The notes: generated from the sequence alone by a model not told the origin. Numbered from the stretch's first letter, positions 25,450 through 34,385 are shown. The stretch: 64,000 nucleotides of DNA from Saccharibacillus sacchari DSM 19268 (GCF_000585395.1 NZ_KK073875.1:1635774-1699773); one strand, 5' to 3'. Made by a program: numbers and translations.

Positions 25450-25764
25450 CTACTCCGTGTTTGCCTTTGAGACTCCGACCATCTCTAAATACTTTGCTTC
25501 ATTGATATAATACTTATCCTTGTACTTAACGATAAAATCCTTATTTTCGAACCCGGTTTGATAGATCGTGTTATCGTCGGCATCCAAAAATGAAATTTGG
25601 CTCTCCCACGCCACGTAACGTAGAGAGCCGTTCGTTTTATTGATTGCTTCGCTCAGCGAAATGAATCCGGAAGGGACTTCGGTATCGTCGCTTCCGCAAG
25701 CGGTCAAATACATCATGAGAAACACGAGCATCGCCAGGCCTGCCCCGAAATATTTACCGCGCAT
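25450..25764 (-). CDS. small lipoprotein of unknown function
   Basis: A 104-residue protein with a lipoprotein signal: MRGKYFGAGLAMLVFLMMYL then the lipobox LTAC, so Cys at about residue 23 would be lipidated. The mature part has repeated beta-like segments (LRYVAWESQISF, TIYQTGFENKDFIVKYKDKYYI). The ATG 25762-25764 is chosen for its GGGGAGG ribosome site; a longer reading precedes the signal peptide without one. I do not recognise the family. Located downstream of a NAD(P)-binding gene on the same strand, 37 bases apart. Confidence 0.75.
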   Translation of the reverse strand: MRGKYFGAGLAMLVFLMMYLTACGSDDTEVPSGFISLSEAINKTNGSLRYVAWESQISFLDADDNTIYQTGFENKDFIVKYKDKYYINEAKYLEMVGVSKANTE

Positions 25765-25801
25765 GATTCGCCTCCCCGTATCCTTGCGCAACTCCCGTCC
25801 G

Positions 25802-26419
25802 TTAATAAGCAATCCCTACACGACAGCCTACATACTCCCGACTCTCCAACTGACCGTACGCGAACTGCGCCGTATCCCCCACCGTGATCCGTTCCCCGCC
25901 TTCCGGCAGTCTATCCCGCTCCACCCGATATCCGCCTACTGCTTCCCCGTCCGGCAAATACGTCGGGCAGACGATCGTCCAGTCCAGTTCCGATGCTTGC
26001 AGCAGCTCGTACACGCGTCGGTGCTCCTCGGCGGCGCGGGTCGATTTGCGTTTGGAGTCGCTCGATTGATAGCGCAGCAGCTCCGGCTCGGTGCGGCTTT
26101 GCAAAATTCCGGCGGTGCCGACCGTTACGATCCGCCGAATGCCGAACTCCCGCATGGCGTCGATGATGATCGGCATACTGTCGCTGAGCGTCGTTGTTTT
26201 GTCCGTATTCAACGCGCTGATCACAGCCTGCTGCCCTTCCATGACGCGCCGAATGTCCGCAGCGTTGCAGGCATTTCCCTTATTGACTGTCAGTCCTTCG
26301 CGGGCTCGAACCTTGCCTGGATCGCGCACGAGCGCCGTCACCTCATGTTCGTAGCGTAAAGCATGCTCAACGATCAAACTGCCGACTCGCCCGGTTGCGC
26401 CTAATATAAGAATACGCAT
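25802..26419 (-). CDS. NAD(P)-binding oxidoreductase (NmrA/atypical SDR)
   Basis: A 205-residue Rossmann-fold protein. The N-terminus has GATGRVG (7-13), the nucleotide-binding glycine motif of atypical short-chain dehydrogenases, followed by ALVRDPGK (cofactor-selectivity region with Arg). Mid-protein RRIVTVGTAG and the late WTIVCPTYLPDG segment fit the NAD(P)H-binding SDR_a5 group (YwnB-like). Substrate unknown. ATG at 26419 follows AGAAGGGG. Preceded closely by a small hypothetical gene on the same strand, so possibly co-transcribed. Confidence 0.82.
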   Translation of the reverse strand: MRILILGATGRVGSLIVEHALRYEHEVTALVRDPGKVRAREGLTVNKGNACNAADIRRVMEGQQAVISALNTDKTTTLSDSMPIIIDAMREFGIRRIVTVGTAGILQSRTEPELLRYQSSDSKRKSTRAAEEHRRVYELLQASELDWTIVCPTYLPDGEAVGGYRVERDRLPEGGERITVGDTAQFAYGQLESREYVGCRVGIAY

Positions 26420-26439
26420 ACGTTCATCCCCTTCTATAA

Positions 26440-26766
26440 CTACTCCAATACGAAATAATCGTCTTCAACCGTACCGTCAAAAGCCAACCACAACTCGTAA
26501 TAGCCGATTTTTTTATCCTGATATCGAATAGGCATGTAGACTCTCACATGATTATAATTCAAATCCGGATAGTTCAAGTAACTGATGGAAACGGATTGGA
26601 TCTTTAACACGAGCTTGGACGGATCAAAATTCGAAAAGTACTCCTCATATTCGTCCGGCTCCTCCGTTTTATAATTGTTCAGACTTAACCAAAAACTGTC
26701 ATGGCATCGTTTTTCCACATCGTATTTGACCAACCACTCTTTAAGATCGTCTGCGCTGAACAGCAC
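26440..26766 (-). CDS. hypothetical acidic protein
   Basis: About 108 residues, rich in Asp, Glu and Tyr (DEYEEYFSNFDPSK, NYPDLNYNHVRVYMP). The GTG at 26764-26766 is preferred since AAAGGAG lies five bases upstream. I do not recognise the family. The size, acidity and lack of membrane segments resemble immunity-type or regulatory proteins, but no toxin gene is adjacent; the neighbour downstream is an NAD(P)-binding protein. Confidence 0.6.
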   Translation of the reverse strand: MLFSADDLKEWLVKYDVEKRCHDSFWLSLNNYKTEEPDEYEEYFSNFDPSKLVLKIQSVSISYLNYPDLNYNHVRVYMPIRYQDKKIGYYELWLAFDGTVEDDYFVLE

Positions 26767-26803
26767 GCTCACTCCTTTTTCAACCGTTCATTTAATTTCC
26801 CGA

Positions 26804-26845
26804 ATAAAAAGAGACCCTTCATCGAAATGAATGATCTCTTTTTAT
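26804..26845. terminator. A/T-flanked hairpin, terminator
   Basis: ATAAAAAGAGA (26804-26814) and TCTCTTTTTAT (26835-26845) are perfect arms. It lies between the end of the old-yellow-enzyme gene and the next minus-strand gene. The remaining 150 bases of spacer show nothing further. Confidence 0.65.
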
Positions 26846-26991
26846 GCACTCTTCTCATAATCTATGTTAAGCCAAATCGAGACCAGCCCCAAGCCTTATT
26901 TATTCTTAGGCGATCCGCACTGCGGAACCGGTCATCATTCCGGCAGCGGGAAAAACGAGTGTCCTTTTGGGGGATGCGATGTCCTGTCTGC

Positions 26992-28215
26992 TCAATTCGA
27001 GCGTCGGGGCATGAACGCCGCGATGCCCTGCTCGCGAAGCGTGTGCAGCAGCGGGTCCCAGCCGTTCGTATGCAGCTTGACCGGCTTGTCTTGCGCGATG
27101 CGCTTCATCTGCTGCTCGTAATAACTCAACCCGATCATCGCGCCGAGTTTGCGGTCCAGCGAAGAGAAACCCGTCGTCAGCCGCTGCGTGTTAACCGTGT
27201 CGTAACGGCCTTCCAGTATGTGGTTCGGAATATCCGGTACCAGGGCCATCGGGCGCGCAATGCCGATCATGGAAGTCTTGCCCGCGGTCAGCGCTTCTTC
27301 CATGCCCGCCTGCGAGCGGAATCCGCCCGTGACGACGATCGGCACGTCGACGAGGGAGCGAATCCGCTCCGCATACTTCAGGAAAAAAACTTCGCCGCCG
27401 TCATCGGCAGACATTTTCGGATTTTCGTAGTTGCCGCCGGAAATCTCGATCAGATCGATTCCGCGCTTCGCCATTTGTTCGATGACCGCCAGCGAATCTT
27501 CTTCCGTGAATCCGCCTTCCTTGAAGTCGGACGAATTAAGCTTCAATCCGATCGGAAAATCAGCCCCCAACGCCCCGCGCATCCCGTCATAAATTTCGAT
27601 CAGGAAGCGCATGCGGTTTTCACGGCTGCCGCCGTATTCGTCCGTTCTGCGGTTGTCCGCAGGCGACAAGAATTGGTTGACCAGATAACCGTGCGCGCCG
27701 TGGATTTGAACGCCGGTGAATCCCGCTTCTTGCGCAATCTGCGCGGTGGCGACGAAGCGCTTCACGATATTTTTCACCTCCGCGTTCGCCAATTCGCGTG
27801 GAGCCTTGAACGCACGTCCGTAACTTCCCCCCATCGGAATCGCGCTCGGCGCGACGGGCTGCTTGGACATCGTTCGCGGCGACTGCTTGCCCGGGTGATT
27901 GATCTGCATCCACAGATGGGTGCCGCCCTGTGTTCCCGCCTGCGCCCAACGCTTGAGCTGTTCCATATCGCGTCGATCCTCGATCGCGACGTTACCCGGT
28001 TCCCCGAGCGCGCCGCGATCCACCATGACGTTCCCCGTAATGACGATCCCGGTTCCGCCTTCGGCCCATTTTCGATACAGCTCGACATGCAGGCGATTCG
28101 GCGAGTTGGATCGATCCGCCATCGCCTCGCTCATCGCCGATTTGAAAAATCGGTTTTTGATTACCGCTCCGCCCGGCAAGGTTAGCGGTTGCGCAACTTT
28201 TAACATTGTATTCAT
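26992..28215 (-). CDS. NADH:flavin oxidoreductase (old yellow enzyme family)
   Basis: A 407-residue TIM-barrel flavoenzyme. Family landmarks: LWMQINHPGKQ, GFTGVQIHGAHGYLVNQFLSP, RTDEYGGSRENRMRF, PIVVTGGFRS and GIARPMALVPD (FMN phosphate binding). These enzymes use FMN and NAD(P)H to reduce activated alkenes, often for xenobiotic detoxification; the natural substrate is unknown. ATG 28215 follows AAAGGAG. A TetR gene is divergent across a 155-base spacer holding inverted repeats, so regulation by that protein is likely. Confidence 0.9.
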   Translation of the reverse strand: MNTMLKVAQPLTLPGGAVIKNRFFKSAMSEAMADRSNSPNRLHVELYRKWAEGGTGIVITGNVMVDRGALGEPGNVAIEDRRDMEQLKRWAQAGTQGGTHLWMQINHPGKQSPRTMSKQPVAPSAIPMGGSYGRAFKAPRELANAEVKNIVKRFVATAQIAQEAGFTGVQIHGAHGYLVNQFLSPADNRRTDEYGGSRENRMRFLIEIYDGMRGALGADFPIGLKLNSSDFKEGGFTEEDSLAVIEQMAKRGIDLIEISGGNYENPKMSADDGGEVFFLKYAERIRSLVDVPIVVTGGFRSQAGMEEALTAGKTSMIGIARPMALVPDIPNHILEGRYDTVNTQRLTTGFSSLDRKLGAMIGLSYYEQQMKRIAQDKPVKLHTNGWDPLLHTLREQGIAAFMPRRSN

Positions 28216-28247
28216 TGTCTCTGCTCCTTTTAAACAAACGTAAATAT

Positions 28248-28337
28248 TTGGACACTTGTCAAGATCTTAGACTCATGATAAGCTTGCTCCCGACCTTAGG
28301 CAAGATTCAAATTCGGGCAAATGTCCGGTTTTGGACA
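28248..28337. promoter_or_regulatory. candidate TetR operators in the divergent spacer
   Basis: Two GGACA-containing imperfect palindromes: TTGGACACTTGTCAA (28248-28262) near the oxidoreductase start and TGTCC GGTTTT GGACA (28322-28337) near the TetR start. Shared half-sites in a divergent promoter suggest one regulator for both genes. Confidence 0.45.
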
Positions 28338-28370
28338 GATTGCGAAATATGCAAAAAAGGAGGCTGCCCC

Positions 28371-28964
28371 GTGAAAAGAGATTGGACGAAAAAAACGACC
28401 CGCGGCGCGCAGCGGACGCTGGATGCTTTTACCGCCGCCATGCTGGACGCCCTCACCGGCAAATCGTTCGAACAAATCACAGTGAACGAGTTGTGCGAGA
28501 AAAGCAATTATCCGCGCGCTACCTTTTATAACTACTTCGACGATAAATACGATCTGCTGCATTACATCTGGCACTGCCTGAATCGACAGATTCGTTTGGA
28601 GCAGTATGAAGAAACAGAACCGGAGCAGCGATTGTTCGTCTTATTCGACCGGGCTTACGATTTTATCGAAGCTCATCAAAGCACGCTGAACCGGATCATC
28701 AAGCATAATGCCAAAGAGAGCTTTTTATTGTTCCATTTCCGCGTTCAGTTGGGCGACCGGGTACGCGAAATGTTCGATCCGAATATTTGCCGCTACCGCG
28801 ATCAAGTTCCGCACGAAATCATTGCCGACCATTATTGCAATACCGTGCTTTTGGTGCTCGAATGGCGATTCTTGCACGGCAATGACGGCTCCAAAGAAGA
28901 TACGCTGCGTTACCTTGAACATCTGCTCGGCGCTTTGAACGCGAAGTCCTTGCATGAATTCTAG
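28371..28964 (+). CDS. TetR/AcrR-family regulator
   Basis: A 197-residue one-helix-turn-helix repressor. The N-terminal DNA-binding domain reads GKSFEQITVNELCEKSNYPRATFYNYFDDKYDLL (quoted in parts: ITVNELCEKS and PRATFYNYFDDK). The C-terminal ligand domain is helical and includes a TetR_C-like end. The GTG at 28371 is selected because AAAAAAGGAGG lies just before it; no ATG precedes the domain. It is divergent from the old-yellow-enzyme gene and probably regulates that gene and itself. Confidence 0.88.
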   Translation: MKRDWTKKTTRGAQRTLDAFTAAMLDALTGKSFEQITVNELCEKSNYPRATFYNYFDDKYDLLHYIWHCLNRQIRLEQYEETEPEQRLFVLFDRAYDFIEAHQSTLNRIIKHNAKESFLLFHFRVQLGDRVREMFDPNICRYRDQVPHEIIADHYCNTVLLVLEWRFLHGNDGSKEDTLRYLEHLLGALNAKSLHEF

Positions 28965-28978
28965 GCGTATGGCCGACA

Positions 28979-29017
28979 AAAAGGGACGCTTCCTGAACAA
29001 ACGGAAACGTCCCTTTT
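28979..29017. terminator. bidirectional terminator
   Basis: AAAAGGGACG (28979-28988) and CGTCCCTTTT (29008-29017) flank a 19-base loop between two convergent TetR genes. Confidence 0.8.
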
Positions 29018-29074
29018 AAAAATCTGCTTGCACTTTTGAGAATGATAATTCTACTATATTCAAAAAAATCCGGC

Positions 29075-29653
29075 TTATTTCGTCAGAAATCGCGTCGCGC
29101 TGTTCATGACGCGAACCAGCTTCTCTTTGTCGATCGCGGTTCGTCCCATCGCTCTGATGCCGACGGACAAAGCTTGCAAATATTCGGCCGTTTCTTTGGG
29201 CTCGCAGTCGGACGAAAATTCCCCTTCTCGCTGCCCCCAAACGATAATCCGTTCAAATAGCTCCTCCGTCGACGCAACGGAACAAAGGGATTTGACGTTG
29301 ATTTCGGCATCGCGCGCGGCCAGTTCCGTCATCGCGTTCACGATCATGCAGCCGGACGGCGAATGTTCGGATTCGGCGATCATGAATCCAAATACGGATC
29401 GCAGCGCTTCGGTTGCCGTCCGGGCCTGCTTCGCTTGGCTATTCAGCGTCGTTTCGACTTTGCCGATATACCGGTCCATCGCTTGCAAGAACAACGAATG
29501 TTTGTCGCCGAACGTGTCGTATAAGCTTCTGCGATGAATCCCCATATGTTCGACGAGATCGTTCATCGACGTCTTCTCGTATCCCTGTTCCCAAAAAAGC
29601 ATCATTGCTTTCTCCAATACTTCGTTGATCTCGAATTCCCTGCTCCTAGCCAT
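29075..29653 (-). CDS. TetR/AcrR-family regulator
   Basis: A 192-residue repressor starting MARSREFEINEVLEKAM at ATG 29651-29653, behind GGGAGG. The HTH contains TSMNDLVEHMGIHRRSLYDTFGDK in the usual position (residues ~28-51). The C-terminal domain has the sequence SGCMIVNAMTELA, typical of the TetR_C_11/YxaF-like group that responds to flavonoids or other small molecules. The much longer minus-strand reading ending at the same stop is spurious upstream of this ATG. The SDR gene lies directly upstream on the same strand, and an operator-like palindrome precedes that gene, so it may regulate the two-gene unit. Confidence 0.88.
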   Translation of the reverse strand: MARSREFEINEVLEKAMMLFWEQGYEKTSMNDLVEHMGIHRRSLYDTFGDKHSLFLQAMDRYIGKVETTLNSQAKQARTATEALRSVFGFMIAESEHSPSGCMIVNAMTELAARDAEINVKSLCSVASTEELFERIIVWGQREGEFSSDCEPKETAEYLQALSVGIRAMGRTAIDKEKLVRVMNSATRFLTK

Positions 29654-29757
29654 AACGATCCCTCCCAAAATCAATGTATCATGTCGGGATCGATAAGTGA
29701 AGAATGAGCCGGTTCTGCCGATTCGGCTTTGGCAGGCCGATCCGACCGATGCGTTTT

Positions 29758-30456
29758 TTACGCCAAATCCGGATACAGCGCGGCTACGCCTCCGGCCAAA
29801 CCCTGTTGAACCTGACGGCTTATGTCGTCCGCCACGATCTCGTAAAGCCCGGCTTCGATGCCGTCGATCGCGATGCGCGCAATATCCGCAGGCGACGACT
29901 TTGGCGCTTGAACCCCTGCGGTCATGTCCGTATCCATGAACCCCACGTGCAGACCGGTTACCCGGATATTTTTGGGCGCCAATTCCAGACGCAGCGCGTT
30001 CGTGACAGCCCATTGCGCCGATTTGGCGGCCGAATACGCGCCTTCCGAGCCAATGTTGACCCACGACAACGCGGACAGGATATTCAGAATCGAACCGCCG
30101 CCGTTTTGCTCGATAACCGGCGCGAAGGCGCGCATCATCGACAACGTTCCGAACACGTGCGTGTCGAATTCCACATGAATATCTTCCAACCGGCCCGCCA
30201 GCAGGGACGCTCCCGTCCACGATCCCGCGTTATTGATCAATACCGTGGCGTCTCTGGCGATCTCGACGGCAGCCGCGACCGATTCCGGGTTCGTGACATC
30301 GAGCCGAAGCGGAATCGCTCCCGGCAGATCGACCGACTCCGGGTTTCTTGCGCCCGCATAGACTTTTGCTCCTCTGGCCAGAAGTTCGAGCGCCAATTGT
30401 TTGCCCAGCCCGCGGTTCGCGCCGCTTACGATTGCTACTTGTTTAGAAAAATCCAT
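29758..30456 (-). CDS. short-chain dehydrogenase/reductase
   Basis: A 232-residue classical SDR. Cofactor motif SGANRGLG (11-18, a variant of TGxxxGxG), LDVT after the third strand, NNAGS (75-79) and the catalytic YSAAK (Tyr 141, Lys 145) are present. Arg following the second strand (GARNPE) suggests NADPH preference. Substrate unknown. ATG 30456 follows AAAGGAGG. A TetR gene follows on the same strand after 104 bases, and a perfect AGAAC/GTTCT palindrome lies 18 bases upstream. Confidence 0.88.
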   Translation of the reverse strand: MDFSKQVAIVSGANRGLGKQLALELLARGAKVYAGARNPESVDLPGAIPLRLDVTNPESVAAAVEIARDATVLINNAGSWTGASLLAGRLEDIHVEFDTHVFGTLSMMRAFAPVIEQNGGGSILNILSALSWVNIGSEGAYSAAKSAQWAVTNALRLELAPKNIRVTGLHVGFMDTDMTAGVQAPKSSPADIARIAIDGIEAGLYEIVADDISRQVQQGLAGGVAALYPDLA

Positions 30457-30473
30457 TTTTCATCCTCCTTTTT

Positions 30474-30487
30474 AGAACGATTGTTCT
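30474..30487. promoter_or_regulatory. TetR-type operator before the SDR gene
   Basis: AGAAC GATT GTTCT forms a perfect 14-base palindrome next to the SDR ribosome site; a related but degenerate half-palindrome (AGAACGATCGGTC) occurs at 30608-30620. YxaF/LmrA-type TetR proteins bind sites of this kind. Confidence 0.55.
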
Positions 30488-30648
30488 CAAAATGTCAAAA
30501 AAATAAGCTTTTACTTCTGACGCAACAATTTCACCTATCGGCAACTGCGGCGTTACAGCTAGCCCGGCTTGCAGGCGTGTCTTTTCGTACGTAGTATATT
30601 CCTTTCGAGAACGATCGGTCAACTATTATTTTTTCTTCTTTTTCCCGA

Positions 30649-30693
30649 CAAAAAACCGCAAGCCGGCTATAGATAGCTATAGCCGCTTGCGGT
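30649..30693 (-). terminator. terminator of the ABC transporter operon
   Basis: ACCGCAAGC (30655-30663) and GCTTGCGGT (30685-30693) with an inner GGCTATAG / CTATAGCC stem; the minus strand continues into TTTTTT. Confidence 0.85.
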
Positions 30694-30709
30694 CGAAGTG
30701 AACGATCTT

Positions 30710-32005
30710 TTAAATTTTATACGCCTTCATCGCTTTGCGCAGCTCTTTCATCGAAGGACGCTTGCCGTACATCAGCACGCCCGTCCGGTAGATCTTGGCC
30801 GACAGCCAGCCGAAGAAGAAGATCGAAGCGATCAGCAGCGCGAGCGACAGCAGGATCTCCCAGAACGCGATCTCGCCCAGGCCGATCCGCGCGATCATCG
30901 TCGTCGGCGACGTGAACGGCACGAACGACGAGATTTTCATTAGCAGCGAGTTCGTGCTGTTAAGGCTGAAAATCCCGATATAGAACGCGGCCAGCGACAG
31001 CATGGTCAGCGGCGTCACCGCTTGGCCGAGGTCTTCGGTGCGGCTGACGATCGATCCCACGGCGGCATACAGCAGCGCGTACAGGAAGTAGCCGAGGATG
31101 TAGAAGACCAAGCCGTAACCCAGCACGTCCAGCGGCATTTGCGAGAAATCGAGATCGAAGCCGGCCAACACGTTGCGGTTATGCGGCAGCATCAGATTGA
31201 TCGCGATCGTGACGCCGAACACCCCGATTTGCAGCAATCCGACCAGGAATACCCCGATGACTTTGCCGAACATTTGCGTCAGCGGCGATACGCTGGTGAT
31301 CAAGATCTCCATGACACGCGAGCTTTTCTCCGACGTGACTTCCGACGCGATCATGTTGCCCGTCAGCATCGCCGAGAAGAAGAACAGCGTCATCAGCACG
31401 TAGACCGTGATAAAGTTCATCGGATTGAACTTGTCGCTTTCCGGTCCGTCGGTCGGCGGCGTTTCCGTTCCTGCCGATTGGTCGTAGCTGGTCGCTCCAA
31501 GCCGAACCGGCGTCGTGAGCTGCGCGATCTGTTCGTCGCTCAGCGCGCCTGCCGTAATAAACCGCGTTTTGGCACTTTCCAGCGCAGGTTGCAGTACAGC
31601 TTGCACGTCAGCCGGTACAGAACCGCTTTCGGAAACAAACTCAACGGCCGGGAACGCTCCGCCTTCGCTCGGTGCAATGGTCAAGTAACCTTTCAGCTCC
31701 TGTTCCTTCGCTTCCGTATTCAACGCAGCCGTATCCGCTCCTTGCAGAGTCACGATTTCAATCTCGTTACCCGGCAGCGCCGACACATAATCCTCAATCT
31801 GCTGCGTAATCTCCGTCTGTCCGCCGTCCGCGATGCCAATCTTATTCGCTCCGGCTTCGTCCCCGCCCGTAAACAACTGAATAAAGAACGGCACATGAAT
31901 CCCGATCGTCATCAACAAAGCCAACAGAAGCGTCGTGATCACAAAAGACTTGGTGCGTACCTTGTTTTTAAACGTAAAGCCGATCACCGTTCCCAGTCTA
32001 TTCAT
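30710..32005 (-). CDS. ABC-2 type permease, YhaP/NatB-like
   Basis: A 431-residue membrane protein: one N-terminal hydrophobic segment (about 20-45), an extracytoplasmic domain of about 160 residues with a Pro/Thr-rich stretch (GTETPPTDGPES), then about five to six segments ending at residue ~405. This is the topology of NatB/YhaP-type permeases of Na+ or antibiotic efflux systems. I choose ATG 32003-32005 behind AGGTGAG; it overlaps the last codons of the ATPase gene. Substrate not determinable from the sequence. Confidence 0.85.
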   Translation of the reverse strand: MNRLGTVIGFTFKNKVRTKSFVITTLLLALLMTIGIHVPFFIQLFTGGDEAGANKIGIADGGQTEITQQIEDYVSALPGNEIEIVTLQGADTAALNTEAKEQELKGYLTIAPSEGGAFPAVEFVSESGSVPADVQAVLQPALESAKTRFITAGALSDEQIAQLTTPVRLGATSYDQSAGTETPPTDGPESDKFNPMNFITVYVLMTLFFFSAMLTGNMIASEVTSEKSSRVMEILITSVSPLTQMFGKVIGVFLVGLLQIGVFGVTIAINLMLPHNRNVLAGFDLDFSQMPLDVLGYGLVFYILGYFLYALLYAAVGSIVSRTEDLGQAVTPLTMLSLAAFYIGIFSLNSTNSLLMKISSFVPFTSPTTMIARIGLGEIAFWEILLSLALLIASIFFFGWLSAKIYRTGVLMYGKRPSMKELRKAMKAYKI

Positions 32006-32903
32006 TGCGCTCACCTACCGATCGAATGAAGATTTGGTTCAGCGTGGGTTCTTTTACTTCGAAATGCCGGACCTCGCTTTGGCTCATCGCTGCCGTCAAT
32101 ACGGGCACCGCGGCCGATTCGTCCGAGATTCGCAGCAGATAGCCGTTCGGATCGCCTTCGACTCCCGTTACGCCGGGAATCGCATCCAGTCCTTCAACAG
32201 CCGATGCGGTTTTCAAAAGAATCTGCTCGCGCGGGAAGCCGTTTTTGATCTCGCGGATATCGCCTTGCAGCACGGTCTTGGAACGATCCAGAATCGTGAT
32301 ATTCCGGCACAGCTCCTCGACATGCTCCATCCGGTGCGTCGAGAACAGGATGCTTGCGCCTTCGTCCCGAAGTTCTTTGACCGCCAGCTTCAGCAGTTCG
32401 ACGTTAACTGGATCGAGGCCGCTGAACGCTTCGTCGAGAATCAGGATTTGCGGACGGTGCACGACTGCCGCGATAAAGCCCATTTTCTGCTGATTGCCTT
32501 TGGACAGTTCTTCGATCCGTTTGTCGTAATACTCTTCGGCTTCGAACTTTTTCATCCAATACCGAAGGTTCTTGTCCGCTTCCGCTCCGTCCATGCCGCG
32601 CAGCTTCGCCAAATAGACGATCTGTTCGCTCACCTTGACCTTCGGATACAGACCCCGTTCCTCCGGCAGATAGCCGACCATACGCTGCACGTCGCCCCCA
32701 TATGGACGTCCTCCGTATGTAATCGTCCCGTCATCGGGATAAATCAGACCCAGTACCATGCGCATGGTCGTCGTTTTTCCCGCGCCGTTGGCTCCGAGCA
32801 ATCCGTAAATTTCGCCTTCCTTCACCCCGAGCGAGATTCGATCCACAGCCGTCTTATCGCCGTAGCGCTTCACTACATTTTGTAAAATCAGTCGATCCGT
32901 CAT
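31998..32903 (-). CDS. ABC transporter ATP-binding protein, YhaQ/NatA-like
   Basis: A 301-residue ATPase. Walker A GANGAGKTT occurs near residue 40, signature LSKGNQQK near 135, Walker B ILILDEAFSGLD near 155 and the switch STHRMEHVE follows. The C-terminal ~80 residues after the ATPase core, ending EVKEPTLNQIFI, are typical of the NatA/YhaQ group. ATG 32901-32903 follows AAGGAGG. Its end overlaps the partner permease start, indicating a coupled pair. It is the fourth gene of a five-gene minus-strand unit. Confidence 0.88.
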   Translation of the reverse strand: MTDRLILQNVVKRYGDKTAVDRISLGVKEGEIYGLLGANGAGKTTTMRMVLGLIYPDDGTITYGGRPYGGDVQRMVGYLPEERGLYPKVKVSEQIVYLAKLRGMDGAEADKNLRYWMKKFEAEEYYDKRIEELSKGNQQKMGFIAAVVHRPQILILDEAFSGLDPVNVELLKLAVKELRDEGASILFSTHRMEHVEELCRNITILDRSKTVLQGDIREIKNGFPREQILLKTASAVEGLDAIPGVTGVEGDPNGYLLRISDESAAVPVLTAAMSQSEVRHFEVKEPTLNQIFIRSVGERNE

Positions 32904-32979
32904 CTTCATCCTCCTTCTCCATGTTCGTGGATTTGTGGATGTCCGCAAAGCGTTATGGGCTCTTCTCTGGTTGCTGCTT

Positions 32980-33879
32980 CTACAAGGTGTCTACGGAAAT
33001 GCCTCCGTTCATCCAATGCTCCATCATCTCGTCCAATTCCAGTGCGCGTACCCGAATCGGCTTGGTGCCGGCTTCTTCGAGCAGCGCCGCCGCGCCTGCA
33101 TAATCCAGCGTAACGAAGCGCACCATGCCCTCCGACTCGATCGCGGATTCCACGACGGCCGGCAGCTCTTCCAACAGTTCGTCGTCGCGGGCAATCCAGA
33201 TTTCCCGGCCGCGATCCAGCAAAGAATCTTTTTCGAGCATGCCGAGCGAACGCCCCTTTTCAACCAGAATCAGATAATCCGCCATCCGCCGAACTTCTTC
33301 CACGATATGCGTAGACATCAGCACGGTCGCGCCGTCTTCGTCCACGCAGCGGCGAATTTCGTTCATCATCGTTTTCCAGGCAAAAGGGTCAAGACCCGAA
33401 GAAGGCTCGTCGAGCAGCAGCAGCTTCGGCCTTGTCGCCAGCGCAACGGCAATCTCGAACTTGCGGCGTTGCCCCTTGGACAGCTTGTTTAACTTCTTGC
33501 CCCCCGGTACGTCAAAGCGATGCAGCAATTCTTCGTACCGCTGCCAATCCCATTTGGGGTACCAGGATGCCCGAAACTCCGCGACCTCGTCCATCTTGAG
33601 ACCGTCTTCTTCGGCAATGAAGTTCTCCGGCACGTACGCGATCCGGGATCGAACCTCAACAGGCAATTCACCCGAATACGTCTCTCCGAACCAGGCCATC
33701 TCGCCCGAATCCGGGTGGATCAACTGAGTGGCCAGCTTCATCAACGTCGACTTGCCGGAGCCGTTGCGTCCGATCAGCGCCGTTACATAATTTTCGTACA
33801 GCTTGAGATCAACGGGGCCCAGCGTCATTCGGTCTCGTTTTTTCACGACGTTTCGCCATTCAAGCACTGCATGTTCCAT
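32980..33879 (-). CDS. ABC transporter ATP-binding protein, YtrB-like
   Basis: A 299-residue ATPase with Walker A IGRNGSGKST, signature LSKGQRRK, Walker B LLLLDEPSSGLD and the switch MSTHIVEEV. A long C-terminal extension ends in LDEMMEHWMNGG. It follows a YtrA-type GntR gene, as in ytr operons where such ATPases act with membrane partners in response to cell-wall antibiotics. The partner permease is probably the 239-residue protein encoded two genes upstream. The start is taken as the ATG 33877-33879; an in-frame ATG 21 bases earlier is also possible. Confidence 0.85.
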   Translation of the reverse strand: MEHAVLEWRNVVKKRDRMTLGPVDLKLYENYVTALIGRNGSGKSTLMKLATQLIHPDSGEMAWFGETYSGELPVEVRSRIAYVPENFIAEEDGLKMDEVAEFRASWYPKWDWQRYEELLHRFDVPGGKKLNKLSKGQRRKFEIAVALATRPKLLLLDEPSSGLDPFAWKTMMNEIRRCVDEDGATVLMSTHIVEEVRRMADYLILVEKGRSLGMLEKDSLLDRGREIWIARDDELLEELPAVVESAIESEGMVRFVTLDYAGAAALLEEAGTKPIRVRALELDEMMEHWMNGGISVDTL

Positions 33880-33995
33880 CGCTTCCCACTTCTCCTTCAT
33901 CCTCTGGTTGCTGTTTCTCGGCCCGGATCGGGAAGCTCTCCTCCAACTCCCTTTGCCGCATTTGTGCGCAAGGGGCTTTTTGGCAGGATTCCCGT

Positions 33996-34385
33996 CTATT
34001 TACGCTCCGCTTCGCGAAGCGTTTCATCCACCAACTGACGAAGCTCATCCGGCGCATAGCCCACCGACCTCGCCGTATCCATCAGCTCACGTACCGCTTC
34101 CAGCACGATCTGCTTTTTATAAGCTTCGCGATCATCCGTATCTACCTTCGTCACGAAGGTTCCGGTTCCTTGACGCGTGCGCAGCAGTCCTTCGTTCTCC
34201 AGATCCTGATACACGCGCCGAATGGTGATGACGCTGCATTTCAGGTCTGCGGAGAATTCGCGGATGGACGGCAGCAGCGTACCTTCGGCGATCTGCCCGG
34301 TCACGATGAGCGAGCGCAATTGCGTCTCTATCTGATGATATAAGGGCTCCGCGCTGCTTTCGTTGATTTGAACGGGTATCCGCAT
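33996..34385 (-). CDS. GntR-family repressor, YtrA subfamily
   Basis: A 129-residue compact GntR regulator: winged helix with AEGTLLPSIREFSADLKCS, VITIRRVYQDLENEGLLRTRQGTGTFV (parts: ITIRRVYQDLENEG, RQGTGTFV) and a short two-helix dimerisation tail, the hallmark of the YtrA subfamily, which lacks a large ligand domain. YtrA proteins repress ABC transporter operons induced by cell-wall-active peptides. ATG 34385 follows AAAGGAG. Embedded as second gene of the ABC operon, so autoregulation is expected. Confidence 0.9.
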   Translation of the reverse strand: MRIPVQINESSAEPLYHQIETQLRSLIVTGQIAEGTLLPSIREFSADLKCSVITIRRVYQDLENEGLLRTRQGTGTFVTKVDTDDREAYKKQIVLEAVRELMDTARSVGYAPDELRQLVDETLREAERK

